64,000 nucleotides of DNA from Enoplosus armatus. Lineage: Eukaryota; Chordata; Actinopteri; Centrarchiformes; Enoplosidae. The stretch lies in NCBI RefSeq assembly GCF_043641665.1, contig NC_092181.1:14417963-14481962 (forward strand), read 5' to 3'. Shown here piece after piece: positions 48,701 to 61,242 of the stretch (positions are counted from its first letter, which is position 1; every line of letters begins with the position of its first letter). A model generated the notes under the pieces. The model did no database searches. It was not told the origin of the DNA and was given only the letters and a program-made list of their open reading frames with translations. Position numbers and translations under genes: made by a program.

Positions 48701-49920
48701 TTTAGATGAGCAGCACAGCATTGACTAACATTTACTGAGCAGCCACTTGTTTGGCTTAATGGATGAACAAAACCTTTGAGACTTTGAACATGATAACTTT
48801 CTCTTTTTAGGCCTCACTGATTGCAGTGATAGAGGATCCTTTGCCAGCCTTTTTGAGGTTGAGGAGAAAGTGGAAAAGCACACGGTAATAACAAATGCAG
48901 GGGCTAAGTCTCTTGAGATTAATGCCCCCCATGAGCAGGAGAATGAGTGATCACAATTTAAGGAATGCAATTAATCAGTGCAACAAGGGTTATTGAAATA
49001 ATGAAATTGATGAAACTATTGTTAATCGTTCCTCTGTCCTCAATGCCAGAGCAGAAATGTTTGAAAGCTCTTGGAATAGCAGGCCAATAGTAAACTTACA
49101 GAACAGTTTCTAAGGACAAAAAAAATGAATACAACAAAAAGGGCATTGTTGAAAACCAACACATCATAAAAACCCCAGAACTAAACAACAGATGACACTC
49201 ATTACTTACAAGTATTTTCCGCATAGTTTTGTTTTGTATGGAATATAAACTGCATGCAAAATGATCTTAGATATGCACAAATACTCCATTTATTATCAGG
49301 GAAATAAGCTTGATTAAATGCTACAAACAGAAGTTTATGATTGGTATAACAGTCAGCGAATGGTAGGAGAAAGGAGAAAAGCTGATCTGCCTTGGTTGCC
49401 TGCCATGCAAAAACAAAATGAATGATCTAGATTAATGATCTATGTTATTAAAAAATTACATCCTACTGAAAGAACATTTTTGGTTTGCCCAGTTGTTTCT
49501 TTCAGATTAGGCAAGAAAGGCGCTTTGAAAAACAACAATAAGCTATGACTATGTTACTGAAACTAGTAATCAGTTGCACATAACTCATCTCTGTCCATTA
49601 CTATGCCTATGGTAATAACGTTGCTATTCTATCGTATTATTTACTGTCAAATGATGAATGAACATATCCCTGTTGATGGATGAAAAGCCAATATCTGAAA
49701 CCGCTAGTACTTCAAGTGAAGGATTACATGCTTCTCTAAGGGAAAAGAAAATTGTTGGCCATGATGGGTTTATGAAGCACTTTGGAATCCATAGGTGATA
49801 AGCAAAATTTCATCAAGCAATAACTAAGGCTTTTCGTCATTTGACTAATCATAGATAGCAAAAAATGTACAAGTCCTCATACCTCAAACAATGAACAGGT
49901 GAAGGTGAAGATTTGTGAAG
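45712..49920. other. Gene-free stretch upstream of the GPCR
   Basis: AT-rich unique sequence. It should contain the GPCR promoter and any 5' untranslated exon, but no CpG cluster or strong core promoter motif was seen. A short TTAGGGTTAGG run lies at 47505-47516. Confidence 0.5.
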
Positions 49921-50110
49921 TTTAAAACTACTTGGTTAAGGTTTTGGAAAACCTCGATCATGGTTAAAAGACCTACAGGGTTATGGTTGGGAAAAGATTA
50001 TGGTCACGGCTAAAAGAAACCAATGCTGACTATTGGAAGGAAACATGCAAACTGCAGTCCCCGGCCAGACATCCACCCCAACCTCCTCCCTAAGAGGTTT
50101 TGCATTATTA
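49921..50110 (+). repeat. Dispersed teleost repeat (GGTTAGGAAAAGAT type)
   Basis: Phrases AAAACTACTTGGTTAAGG, GATCATGGTTAAAAGACC and GGTTGGGAAAAGATTATGGT repeat a 'lightly mutated (gg)ttaaggttaggaaaagat' theme found in a common teleost element. It then reads AAACTGCAGTCCCCGGCCAG, as expected for the more GC-rich half. The right boundary is uncertain. Confidence 0.55.
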
Positions 50111-52129
50111 CAACATAACAAGTCCTCCAAATAAAATGCCAAATACGCTGCTTGTCCTTGTCCATGCCCTCCACAATGACACATAGAGGCGTTTTCTGAT
50201 CTGATTCCACTAAAGACAGGACAACGATGGTTTGTCAGTGCCCTCTGAAACTGTTTCAAATTAAAGTTTTCTGGTGAGGACAGTCTCAAAATGCACTATA
50301 TAAGAAACGTTACCTACAGTCTTAGATTGTAAGATCATAGAATACTTATGAAGTATGTCAATAATCACAAAATGCTTGTAATAAGTAATAATAAGTTATA
50401 CGTTTTTTAGCATGTTATTGATTACTATTAAGATGAATAAATGGAAGTCTACAAAGGTTTCCAAACCAAGAGTTCCAAAAGCAAACCCAGAGGACTGTCA
50501 GGAAACCAGAGTGACAATTATCATCCTGACACAAGTAGGAAGGGCTTATTATGTGAAACTGTTGAACAAAAGGGAAAAATACCGAAACCGAAACAATGGA
50601 GCATGACAAGATTTAAGTGGGAACATCACATCTATATTAAGTTGTACAATTCACACTCATTTATCAATTCACACTATATGCTATTCCAGTGACCCAGAAC
50701 TGTCCAATCATTATCTGTGCATAGAAACATCTTTTAAAAGCTGGGAACCAAGACTAATCTATCATGTCAAACAGATGTACAACCTTAAGCTGTTCATAAC
50801 ATTTTGACAGTTAAGCATTTTGTCTTAATGTTTACAACCTCAGGAGCTTTCCATTACAATAGTGCTCTTAGTTTACTCCAGTTTGCAAAGACGCATCATG
50901 GGTACTGTCATTCCTGCAAGGGCAATATAGCCCTAACATATACACTGGAAATGACAGATTGAAATGTTCAATCTGTGCTGTGTACCTTTTATACTATGAA
51001 TATGCCTGACACAGATGGGCTCTTTTGAATAGTGGTACTGTACAGCTGCCATTAAATCCTTGACTAGTTAAATGGTCTCAGATTGCCAACAGCAAAGTAG
51101 CACTAAACTGAAATGTAATTTCATTGCACTTCAGTGGATGAAAGACAGTGTGAAAAGTAATATGCTTTTGAGAAATTTGCTATTATCAACAATACCACTT
51201 GCAAATTGAATTAATACTTTTATCTCTAACATTGGCCTCTCCAGATAATCGGCAGGATTTTCTAAATTAATGTTAGAACTTCACAAACAGTAACAATATT
51301 TGATAGTGTGTAGTGTGAAGTATGCTAACAAAAAGAGGGTAAAATCTTCTTTTTCTACAGTGATTAAGATATTTAATCACTTGCGATGAATGAAATGTTG
51401 GAGAAACATATGAAGTTTTTAACATTATATTTAAGATTCATGTGTCACAAAACTTAAAGTATTCTACAAATTAAAAACACCAATCGATCAACATACATCA
51501 ATGCATGATGTATGTATGAAAAAACAACATACTTTAAACATACGCAGTTGTTCCAAACATCAATCACCATTTAATGAAATAATAATGAGAAAATACATTT
51601 AATAATAAGGAAAACGTTTTGTGAAGGAGAATGTTTTGTGTAATTGCCAAGATGGGGACACAAGTTAACACACACATGCTGAGTGGGTTGACTGAGAAAG
51701 CCTTTCTCCTGTGGGCAGCAAGTCTCACTATTGTCATTATTATTATTATCATGTCAGGATTTTTTACACCTACGTTATTCTTTTCTTCAGATGCCACTTG
51801 TAGTGTGTGGCTATGATGAGTTGCATATCAGTTAAAGACAACTCCTCAGAACTCTGCTCAACTTGATGTGCTGTCACATTTTCTTTAGTGTCATTTTTTT
51901 TAAATCACCACCAGACCTATTTTGTGATGACATTGCAAGGGGGATGCTAGAAACTTAGGTTCTTTAAAACAAAATGTACTCATTAGTAAACGCTCTTTGG
52001 TTACTTATAATAAAAGCAAAAAACTGCTGTTGTAAACTGCTGTTTGTTCTGAATTGTTTGTAATGACTTACAGTTACTAGTTTCAGCCAGACAACCATCC
52101 ATTATTACAGAAACTGTTACAGTGTGTAG
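50111..52129. other. Gene-free stretch
   Basis: AT-rich unique sequence; open frames on both strands near 50412-50692 overlap each other and lack any recognised motif. Confidence 0.55.
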
Positions 52130-52300
52130 TGGAAACACCAAATAGACCTTTTTCACAGTAGACATTGTGACTTGTCATAGCAGGGAAAGCACAGGTGTTA
52201 GTGACAACTTCAGTGATGGTCCTGTTCCATTTAAGTACCCCGGTAAGCAAAGCCAGTGAGCCAGCTTGCATAATACCAGGGCCCTGAAACCTGCACGCAG
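52130..52300. repeat. Dispersed teleost repeat (GACCTTTTTCACAGTAGACA type)
   Basis: ATAGACCTTTTTCACAGTAG, ATTGTGACTTGTCATAGCAG, GCACAGGTGTTAGTGACAAC and GATGGTCCTGTTCCATTTAA follow in the order I know from an abundant non-coding teleost repeat. It directly abuts the hAT-like element starting near 52303. Confidence 0.65.
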
Positions 52301-52514
52301 TCGGACTGGCCATTGGGAGCACCGGGAGTTTTCCAGGTGGGCCGCTTGACAAGTGGGGCCGATGCAATGCAAAATATACTTTTTATTATTTTTACTATAA
52401 ATAACGCCAGCCCCCGCTTAAATAAAAATAACCAAGTGCTGCGTGGCTGACTGGCTAGGAGAGTTGGCTACCGGCCTACAGCGGTTGGGTTCTACATCTG
52501 TCAGTCTCTCTCTC

Positions 52515-52552
52515 CCAGTAAGCCATGCAAGTCCACCAGCATGGCTTACTGG
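52515..52552. repeat. Perfect 14-bp inverted repeat, 10-nt loop
   Basis: CCAGTAAGCCATGC (52515-52528) is exactly complementary to GCATGGCTTACTGG (52539-52552). It sits about 70 bp upstream of the transposase-fragment ATG in the 5' leader of the hAT-like element. It may be an old terminal palindrome of a small insertion or a subterminal hairpin. Confidence 0.9.
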
Positions 52553-52623
52553 TCCAGTCCATTCTAACTTTACCTGGACCATGCCAAGTGGTGACATATA
52601 GATAGATAGTGGAGTGAAGCAAG

Positions 52624-52871
52624 ATGGACAAACAAAAACAGAAGAAACATAAAGGTGGTGCTGAAAAGCTGAAGAGAAGAGGTTGAAGTCCCTTGAGGCT
52701 GATGCAGCCAAATGTTTTAAAATAACAAATTATTCATTTGGCGGCGTTGCCAGTCAATCATCTCAGCCTAGTGAGCCTGAAGGCACTGGCAGAGAGAGGA
52801 GAGAGAGCAGCCCAGTGAGCCCAGCGATACCAGTTCAACTGTTAGTCAAGGTTCTGCAGCTGAAGCAGTAA
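52624..52871 (+). pseudogene. hAT transposase N-terminal fragment, frameshifted
   Basis: A lysine-rich start (MDKQKQKKHKGG...) runs for 20 codons to a TGA at 52684. The continuation, with the telltale KSLEADAAKCFKIT motif, is in the next frame and stays open to a stop at 52869-52871. The pattern implies a single-base indel near 52675-52683. Similar N-termini are found in fish hAT transposases often mis-annotated as zinc finger MYM-type proteins. The dimerisation and DDE parts are missing, so the fragment cannot be active. Confidence 0.65.
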
Positions 52872-53550
52872 GACAGAAGATAATAGGGATAAGATAAGCA
52901 AGGTTTGGCTTGTCTGACTCACTGGATGTAGGCTGTTGGGATAAGTCTGCCATTGCTGCATCCTGGGCTTAGTACCTCCAAAGACGAATGGGATTGGTTT
53001 AAAGAAAAACAAACAAGCCAGAGCGTTTTTTTCCCCCAGAATGATAATGAGTTGACTACAGCAAGCTGGCTAATTTAGCTATATCGGGTGGCTTTTGTTA
53101 AAACATGCTCAATTTTCAAGTTGATGCACTCGTCAATGTTGCTTTTTGTGAACCAACCAATCACAGCCTGGATGGGGTGGGACATATTACAGGACACAGG
53201 TCAATTCACTATTAAGAATATTTGATAAGTGCAAGTGGTTCCTCCCTAAGAGGTGCAAGCTAATGAAGAGTTCATTTTCAAAAAAAAGATATCTCTGTTT
53301 TCATTTATTTACCTAATCTAAATCTAAATGTTTTTGTGTGTGCAGGGAATATCAATCAAACTGGTGTTGGGCTGTTTTGATAAGATATCTGAAATGTTTT
53401 TAATTTTCATAAATCGTGTTCTTTATTGTGCACTCAAGGGAATATCAGTCAAACTGGTGTTGGTTTATTAATTTGAAGAATGGCTTTTATCTGTTTTTTT
53501 TGCAAATGAGGTTTCTTCTAGAGCTGCGGGAGAGATGTCAACCAAATCAT

Positions 53551-56500
53551 GATCTCACAGTCCTGTGAGGCGATCTGATCAGGCAAAATAAGTGAAAACA
53601 GCTGTATGTTGTCGGTCTTGGCACGCTAGCCAAAGTCACCAGAGGAAATTGTGCTTCTGTGCTCAGTCACACACAATGGCCCACCCCCTTCAAGGCTTGA
53701 GGCTAAACAGGCATTTTTGGATATACTTTTTTTTAGATTTATTTTTTCGGCATTTTAATGATGAAATGCAATCAATTGGCAATCACTTTTTATATGCTTT
53801 TTACTGCAAAAAAAAAATGCATTTTGGACTTTAACAACATGCAGTTATCTTTGAAGTAGTGTAACGGTCTGGTGCATATGGGGCTTGATAAAATTATTGT
53901 AAGAACATTTGGGATTCAGGATATAATCATCACAAAAATACTGCAACTTTCTTGAGGCTTGTGTACTATTTCTGTCTGAGTACTACAAAGCAACAACATG
54001 CCGACATAGAGAATGTGGACAGTCCCTTGTAAAAATAGGCATGAGATGACATGTCAGCATGGCACCAGCAACCATTTCATTTACAAGCAGTTAACCTGAC
54101 AAGCTCATGAAACATTAACCCGAACACCAGAAGGTACACGGGTGCAGCAGGTATCACTCGAGACAGATGAAGCTCTGGAAGCTCCTGTATGTCTGGTGCT
54201 TATGAATATTGTGGGGAGCAGCTACATGTTGAAGGCTTCATGCACATTATAAAACACCACAAAAACCCTGAAGGCAATTAAGTTAGATTGTCTCCGAAGC
54301 AGTTTGAATGGGAAGAACTCCCCTCTCTGCTCCACTTACTATCTGCCACAGGATGTAGGCACTGGTGGGAGGACCCCGCATGAAGCAAAAGAGAGTAGGC
54401 AACAGTGAAGTAGTACTTGGTGGGCATGTAATGCTCCAGGAAAGTTTCTGAGTGGGAGAAAGTTGAGTTGTTGCCTGAAGAGATGCTCAATTCAGCAGCC
54501 ATTAAAATGTTCCTCAGGTTCTGTGATCTTTAGATTTACAGGGTTCCTGGAGGCGAGATAGAGCGAGAGAGCTCAACAGTCAGGGATCCCAGAGGCAAGA
54601 CAACAACCAGAAAACAGTGTAATTAGATGAATCCCATTAGATGAGGATGTGTAACACTCAATGGCCGGAAAATCATTATTAATCGTTGTAACTGTTAGCA
54701 TATTACAGAGATTTCTCAGAGCGGTTATCTTTCTCTTCCTTGGATTTGTGCTTTTGTCTTGTCCACCAGTGTCCAATTCAACTATTGATAACATTGGGCA
54801 AATTAGTGACAAAGCAGGTTGATTGTTGCTGATGTCTAAATGAAAAATGCAGGTTCAACTTTTAACCAAACTGCCACAGTTTTAGACACAAAAGACATAT
54901 TTAATCATCATATTTAATGAACTTCAGTTTTGACTTATGTGTTTGCTTAGAGAGAATCACCTATTTTCTTTTTGTCCCTGTGAAAGATCTGTCCATGTAC
55001 TTCCCATGTTGTTTTGTTGTCTTAATAAATCTGGCTAACCTTAATAGCCTTTCTATTGTAAAAGCACTCTTGTTTATTGTTCCACATGAATCACGTTAAT
55101 TTAACTTTAGAACCTCCAATGTCTCAACACCCCCAGGAGGTGCCTGCACCACAGTTTGAGAACCACTACGTAAAGGTGGCTTTCTGTGCATTTTATTTTT
55201 GGGGCGCGCGTATACATACATGTTTATGCTTTTGACCCTTATTACAGAGAAGGTCAGAGATGCATAAACATGTATTGACATGTACATGATTTTATGAAAC
55301 TGAAGGTAATGTATGGAATGTATGGTTAACCTTTAATGTTTTCTCAGCGTATAGAAAGTATATTTAAAAGGAAGTATTGTTACTGTGTTGAAATTTTTGA
55401 TTAACAGAATTTATTCAGATGAAGTCACTTCTAAATTAACATTGCAGTGCAGCACATTCATCAATTGGGAACAAACAACTGGTATGAACCACGTTAAATT
55501 GTTTTCTACTATCTTACATCATTTGCGAGGTGTCTTATTATCAGTTTCAGGGAGGAACAGTGCAGGGAAAGTGTGCCACCTGTCAGACAATATATTGCTC
55601 TCCTTTTTGCTCACTTCCCTGTTTGTTCCTTTGTGCCTCTGTGTTTTCCCAGCATTACCACTTTCATCTTCACAACTAGCATCTCAGAAAGCACTCAGTT
55701 TGTTAAAAAGACATTATTTAAATGTTGTTTTATTTAAAATGTAATGTCAAATAAGTATTTGTGTATTTCAAAAAGTTACAAGCGTGATATGCCTTTGATT
55801 TGCTGAAGTTGTCATCCAAGGATGACAGCTAACCAGCTCCGTACTTTTCATATGTAGGTGAGGCATCGGGGACACTAGTCACACACACACACACATATTT
55901 ACATGCACAGATACAGCACACAGACACACACACTGGTGCCAATGCTGCACAACAGTGAATGCTGTAGGGAGGAGAGGAAATGACTGATTGCTTAATTCTT
56001 TTTATCAGAGGAAGTTTAGAGAGAGAGAAAGCAGAAGAAGAGAGAGCTGTCATCTTTCTTCTGCTGGTGACGGGATATAAATAGCAAGTAGGTTCTCTTA
56101 AAAGTCGAGATGAAAACATATATGCTTTGTTTCCAGTGCGTAGCTGTAACGCGGCTTTGAAACCTGAAGCAGGGAGAAGACGCTCCTTCATGTCTCCCTC
56201 AGTAAGCCAGAGAATAGCGAACAACGAGAAGGCTCCTCTGAAATGCCTGACCTAATATTTGACAGATAGTCAAGACATATGTATCCAGGGACCGAAAGCA
56301 GATTTAAGGGAAAGATGAGCTCATATTGTATTTTATTGTACAACTTTATTATTAGGTTGCTGTGTCTGAACCACCAGTCCAAAAGGGAAACTATTTCCTT
56401 TCTTCTTGTATTATCAGAGGGAACTCCAGTACATATCACTTATACTGCTCTGTAGTTGTGTGAAACCTTGTTGAGTTTTTACGTAGTGAGAAATGTCATG

Positions 56501-56904
56501 TATACTCCACAGTGATGACACCCATCAGTGCCCACGACATTTCAATATGGGGGACGTAAATACTTCACAAGTGATAAGTATGTATAGCTACAAAATAAGA
56601 TTTGCTCAGAGGTACCCAAAGGCTGATTGACAACCTATGGCACTCCCTATCCCAAAACAGATTGTGCAGTGCATATTGATCTGTCAAAGGTAGGGGGAAC
56701 CCTCTCAAAAGAAAGAGTTGGTGGAGGACATAATAATGCATTATATTCATGAGATCCACCGGAGTTTTCTTATCACACTCCCTGTTGTGTAATTGACTAA
56801 TCAACATCATCCAAAGTACACAGTCTTTGTTCTCTGCCTAATGCATTCTGATAGGTTCAAAGGCATGGAAAACAGAGAATGAGCAGGGAAGAGAGCAAGC
56901 ATAT
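53551..56904. other. Gene-free stretch
   Basis: Unique AT-rich sequence interrupted by the hAT end at 55095-55175 and a CA-rich segment at 55880-55932. No coding evidence. Confidence 0.55.
55095..55175 (-). repeat. hAT-type terminal fragment
   Basis: On the minus strand GTAGTGGTTCTCAAACTGTG is followed by a CTCCTGGGGGTGTTGAGAC block. This is the classic CAGTGGTTCTCAAACT-like terminus plus the 'dosage' of C/G-rich bases found next to it in many vertebrate hAT repeats. Only one end is recognisable. Confidence 0.55.
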
Positions 56905-56942
56905 GAGTGAGTGAGTGAGTGAGTGAGTGAGTGAGTGAGTGT
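56905..56942 (+). repeat. (GAGT)9 microsatellite
   Basis: Pure tetranucleotide tract followed by GTGTTTGTGTGTGTGTG. Confidence 0.96.
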
Positions 56943-57089
56943 GTTTGTGTGTGTGTGCAATTGCATGTGTCAGGAGACCAATTACATTTCCAAGTTGTAC
57001 TTCAAATGAGGCAAAACAAATCACTGCCCTTCCCTGATTTGGCTCCTGCAAAAATGAGAGCAAACCTTGGCCATATGTATGCATGCAAC

Positions 57090-57116
57090 CACACACACAC
57101 ACACACACACACACAC
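57090..57116 (+). repeat. (CA)13 microsatellite
   Basis: Uninterrupted CA tract. Confidence 0.96.
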
Positions 57117-57237
57117 GAACATGTCCTTTGTCTATAGTAACTCATCTGTTCATTTTGGTGGGCTCCATGCTGAGTTACATAAGGTATGTTCCCTGCAATG
57201 GCAGCTGCTTTGCTTAGCAGGTGAGGATGTAACAAAA

Positions 57238-57382
57238 ATATTGATTCTGGACAAACAAATAGCTACCGACTCACTGACTGGGCAGAACTTGCAAGCAAAC
57301 AGAATAAAAAATACCAATATTGATTCTAACAAATAAATAGCCACCAACTGACTGACACGGGCACAACTTGTAAGTAAACAAC
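57238..57382 (+). repeat. Imperfect two-copy tandem duplication, ~79-bp period
   Basis: 57238-57304 and 57317-57382 align end to end: both contain ATATTGATTCT, ACAAAnAAATAGCnACC, CTGACTG, and CAnAACTTGnAAGnAAACA. Divergence is about 15-20 percent with small indels, so the duplication is not recent. Confidence 0.8.
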
Positions 57383-57463
57383 ATAGCACGATTCAAATTT
57401 GAAATGGAGGAGGCGTATCTCAACAGTTTGTCATGTGTCGATTTAGATTTGCTGACTAATCCG

Positions 57464-57484
57464 CCCCCCCCCCCCCCCCCCCCC
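57464..57484 (+). repeat. Poly-C, 21 bases
   Basis: Uninterrupted C run. Confidence 0.95.
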
Positions 57485-59101
57485 ATTGGTTTCTAAAGGA
57501 AAAGCTTGACGTGCCCCAACTCTCTGTCGAGGTAATCTTACTGCAAGTAATCTTTAAGATGCATAAACATGGAGGGAGAAAGCCCCGGTTTCAAAGCGCA
57601 TATAAGTGCATAAATATACATGCTGTAGTAACATAACCAAACACTGTATCCATGCATCCATTAATCCTTGGTAGTGAGTAATCCCAGTGTGTTTATGTAC
57701 TGGGCTAATCTCCTGCTCTTCTGCTAAGGGAGTGAGGACTAGGCTTGCACTCGCAGGTAAGCCTCATTCCCATACCGCGGCCATAACTGCTAATCCCACT
57801 TCCAGATACAGAGGAGAAGAGCTGAAGAGAGAGAGAGGCAGTTTATGTGTGTTTGTGTCAGTTTGTTTGTGTGTCTGGCACCACATTAAACCAGTGATCT
57901 AATGGTTGCTGAGTAAGTTCAGTGACTTCTGTCGGCAGGTCAGGACCTGGGTGTTGCTCTAAATATATGCACTGTGGATTGTGAGACTAAAACGCAACTA
58001 AAGCAAAACTAGAAACTGAAATTAAAATAAAACTATACTGAGTGAGCACGCTAGAAATCAAATTAATATAAAACATACTGTATAAGTTATTGGTTTGCAT
58101 GTTTTTGTTTGTGTGATGAGAAAAACAAATTGCAGTTCAGCCAGCATGAGGATCTTACTGTCAAAGAAAGCCAGTTTTGCTTAGCCCATCACAAAAACTG
58201 GACGCTAGAGACTATTTATGGGGATTATTCTAAAACAAATTTTCTGCATTCAAATTGATGTTCTGCTTGTGGATTTAATTGTTAGCAGGAATTTAAGCAG
58301 TCTTTGTAAAAGTTAGTAGAGGAGGTATTCAAATTGAGTAAAAATATATAATTTCTATAATATTATAGCACCATTTTCAGTTTTAATCATACCTAAACAC
58401 CCCCCCCCCCAAAAAACTAGATCTGAAATGACATAAACATGAAAACATTGAATTTAGGGGAAAATAAATACAAAAACAAAACCAAACAGCGAACTTATTA
58501 AAAGTTAAATAAATGAATTAAAATGAAACTACTGTATGAAAAAACAAATATTATAGAAACATCCCAGATAATTCTAATTATATCAGTACTACAGTGCTCA
58601 GTGTTCTACAAATGTCATCACTCTTAATGCAAATTTAATAAATTATGGTTTATATTTCATAAACTTATGGTTTTAAGATGGTTTAAAGTTCACAGGTTTA
58701 TAGTCACAATGGGTTGTTCTCTTCAGTAAATCTTAGTCTTATTTCTGAAACTGAATGATTGTACTTACTTGAATTGTGCAGAGATTTATTTTTGTTTTGT
58801 TCCAGACTTTTGCCTGTATTGTTTTTTTTTATTGTTTGTTTGGTCTTTCATTTCCATGGTGACGCAGCCCTGCTGTCGGCTGTCAACCGTCAATTGTGGT
58901 CCCTCAGTCGTGGACACTATGTATAGTCTGTGCTTGTCCAACTGCAAGTTTGCACTAGTTTACTTTGTTGTCCAATCACACACTTTGATGCAAATCATAG
59001 TTTACCAAATGGTGGCAGTGCCTTGTCTAATCACGTGCTTCAATGCAAACTAATTCAAATGAAGAAAATTGAATTTTCAGTTTGCATCTCATTCACCCAT
59101 T
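57485..59101. other. Gene-free stretch
   Basis: AT-rich sequence with a C10A6 run near 58400. No recognised gene or repeat family. Confidence 0.55.

Positions 59102-59156
<55 letters not shown>
59102..59156 (+). repeat. (CA)n microsatellite with TATA interruption
   Basis: Two CA tracts joined by CATATACA; abuts the dispersed repeat at 59157. Confidence 0.96.
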
Positions 59157-59158
<2 letters not shown>

Positions 59159-59402
59159 TTACCATGTAAGGTGCTGGCCTGACCGTCACAAGCAACTTGG
59201 GATTCAGTGTTTTGCCCAAGGACATTTTGACATGTGGACAGGAGCCCCAGTTAAGTCCAAGTTAAGCTGATCTCTTGGTACAATAATATTGTATTCTTTT
59301 TTACAATTATCTTTGTTTACAATTTATATAAACAGCATGACTTGTAGACATTGTATGTTTCACCTACTTGTATGTACACAATAAAGATTCTGATTCTCAT
59401 AT
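59157..59402 (+). repeat. Dispersed repeat with LINE-like 3' end
   Basis: TTTTGCCCAAGGACATTTTG and CATGTGGACAGGAGCC resemble a common fish repeat. The tract continues through AT-rich sequence to ACAATAAAGATTCTGATTCT at about 59380-59398. A short simple repeat directly after AATAAA is typical of CR1/L2-like LINE 3' ends. No reverse transcriptase is in the window. A gene 3' end is the alternative. Confidence 0.4.
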
Positions 59403-59554
59403 TCCAGTAAAACACAACATTCTTTCTTTTTGTGTGTTCATGACATGGCAATACTAAAGCAAAACAATAATATGCTCAAGTTGATAAAGGACAATGGCTG
59501 GGCCTATACGTGACAGTATAGCCTTGGGATTGAATGGTTTGTAATATGAGTGTG

Positions 59555-59752
59555 TGTGTATCTTTGAGAACCAATTTGAGTTTTATACCTTGGGAGTGAG
59601 GACATCTTTGGAAATGGAGATGAGGGCTCAAACAAGGTTCAGGTTATAATTAGATTAGGTTTAGGCATTTAGTTGTGATGGTTAAGGTTAGGGTAAGGGG
59701 CTAGGGAATGCATTATGTGAATGAGGGCCCTCACAAGTATAGAAGGTTGTGT
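59555..59752 (+). repeat. Teleost GTGAGGACC/TCCTCAC-type dispersed repeat
   Basis: GAACCAATTTGAGTTTTATA, GAGTGAGGACATCTTTGGAA, GGTTTAGGCATTTAGTTGTG, GGTTAAGGTTAGGGTAAGGG, GGGAATGCATTATGTGAATG and GGGCCCTCACAAGTATAGAA follow the consensus order of one of the most recognisable fish repeats. It is flanked by GTGTGTG tracts on both sides, as its copies often are. Confidence 0.85.
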
Positions 59753-59892
59753 TTGTGTGTGTGTGTGACATAGACAGAGATACAGAGAGTCCAGCCTCCC
59801 TGACTCTAGAGGCCCTGAAGTCTCTGACCTATTTCTGCCTGGGAGTAGCTGCTTCATCACAAGCAGACACCAGCCACTGCACCTGGATGGTG

Positions 59893-59894
<2 letters not shown>

Positions 59895-59923
<29 letters not shown>
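59895..59923 (+). repeat. (TG)14 microsatellite
   Basis: TG tract followed by TATGTATG. Confidence 0.96.
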
Positions 59924-59931
<8 letters not shown>

Positions 59932-60206
59932 GTAAGTGTGTGTCTGCAACTGTGTTGTGCATGTGTGTGTGCCTGTGAGACGATGCACCCTGTCTCTCAG
60001 GTATTACTGTACAGCTCTGTTTGGTGCTCCCTGATTTGAATGCACACTCACTCCTTCCTCCTGTCTTCCACTCTCCACCTTTTCATAGAGCAGCATTTTC
60101 CCACCACACACACACACACACCTTCCTTTCTCAACCTCTCTCAGGTGCTGCCTGCTGCGATGTCCAGTGCTGAGTATTGCTGTATCTGCGTTCACAGCAG
60201 GACATG

Positions 60207-60225
60207 CACACACACACACGCGCAC

Positions 60226-60248
<23 letters not shown>
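60207..60248 (+). repeat. (CA)n microsatellite with CGCG interruption
   Basis: CA tract broken once by CGCG, followed by CACACCCACACACACCCACA. Confidence 0.96.
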
Positions 60249-60256
<8 letters not shown>

Positions 60257-61242
60257 CACCCACACACACCCACACAGATCCTGTTACACTAAATGTGTTC
60301 ACAGCAGGGTAAACCTGATTCAAACAGCTAGCGAGAAAGCCTAATGATTGATGATAAGACCGGAATATCCGCAGCCACAGCAAAATCACACAAACAGGTT
60401 ATCTGGGACCTCCAGGCACTGAGCTGCTTTCACATGGCAGAGGAAGAGGGCTTGGGATCATTAGCCCACACACACACACACACACACAGGGCTGTAACAC
60501 CCCCCAACCCACATTCACATGCCTGTACCGTCAGACCTGGGCACAGAATAAGCACAAAGGCCTGCACATGCCAGCGGACTCTCATGTGCACATACCAACT
60601 CGCACTCTTGTGCGCCGTGCCTGTGCTGCCGCCTCGTTTTCTCTCCCTTTCTCTTGTGTACTTTGAGACAAGTTTTCTGCTGAACTGCTGAGGAAGCAGG
60701 CAGGTAAGCAGGCACATCAGCAGCGGGGCAGAGGTGCTGTTAGTCTGATGAGCAGTAAAGCTGTCTACAACCCCAGAATAGCTATGAGGAGCTGCATTTG
60801 CTCTCATGTTCAACCTGAAATCCATTCCGCCTCACAACGTCCTCCTTTACGCTGCATTATTTGTAACATCTCAAGTACATGTAGTTAAAGCATGCAATGC
60901 GCAGCAAGCAATGTCCAAACCTCATGTGCCAAACTAAATGTCATACATCGTCTGCTGCGTTAGGAGCTGTTAGGAGTTGAAGGACCGTGTTTGTTGTTGT
61001 GTTATAGCATGATGAAGGTGTTGCTCCTGTACGAAAAGCGTGATTGGAGTCTTTCCCACTGACGTAAGCTAGAAAGGAGTATTCTCATAGAGAACAGTGA
61101 TGTAATGGACCGTGAAGGTACTAGTCAGGCTCCTTCTTTTCGCTCCCTCCTCCTCGCTGTCTCACTGTTTCACCCTCCCTCCCTCCCTCTGTTCCCATCT
61201 CTATGTTCTTTTTCTCTCTCTCTTTCTTTTTTGTCTTGGCAG

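Larger units (their letters stand above)
52303..53550 (+). mobile_element. Truncated hAT-type transposon carrying a transposase fragment
   Basis: The left end CGGACTGGCCATTGGGAGCA followed by a TTTTCCAGGTGGGCCG block is the familiar start of a teleost hAT family, as I remember it. A transposase start lies at 52624. Beyond about 52875 the coding similarity ends and the rest looks non-coding. Two imperfect copies of GGGAATATCAnTCAAACTGG occur at about 53347 and 53440. The right end is not clearly visible, so the boundary is approximate. Confidence 0.6.

Noticed and set aside
59380..59400. AATAAA followed by GATTCTGATTCT as a gene polyadenylation site
   Set aside because: The simple repeat directly after it and the repeat-like upstream sequence fit a LINE tail better, and no gene leads to it.
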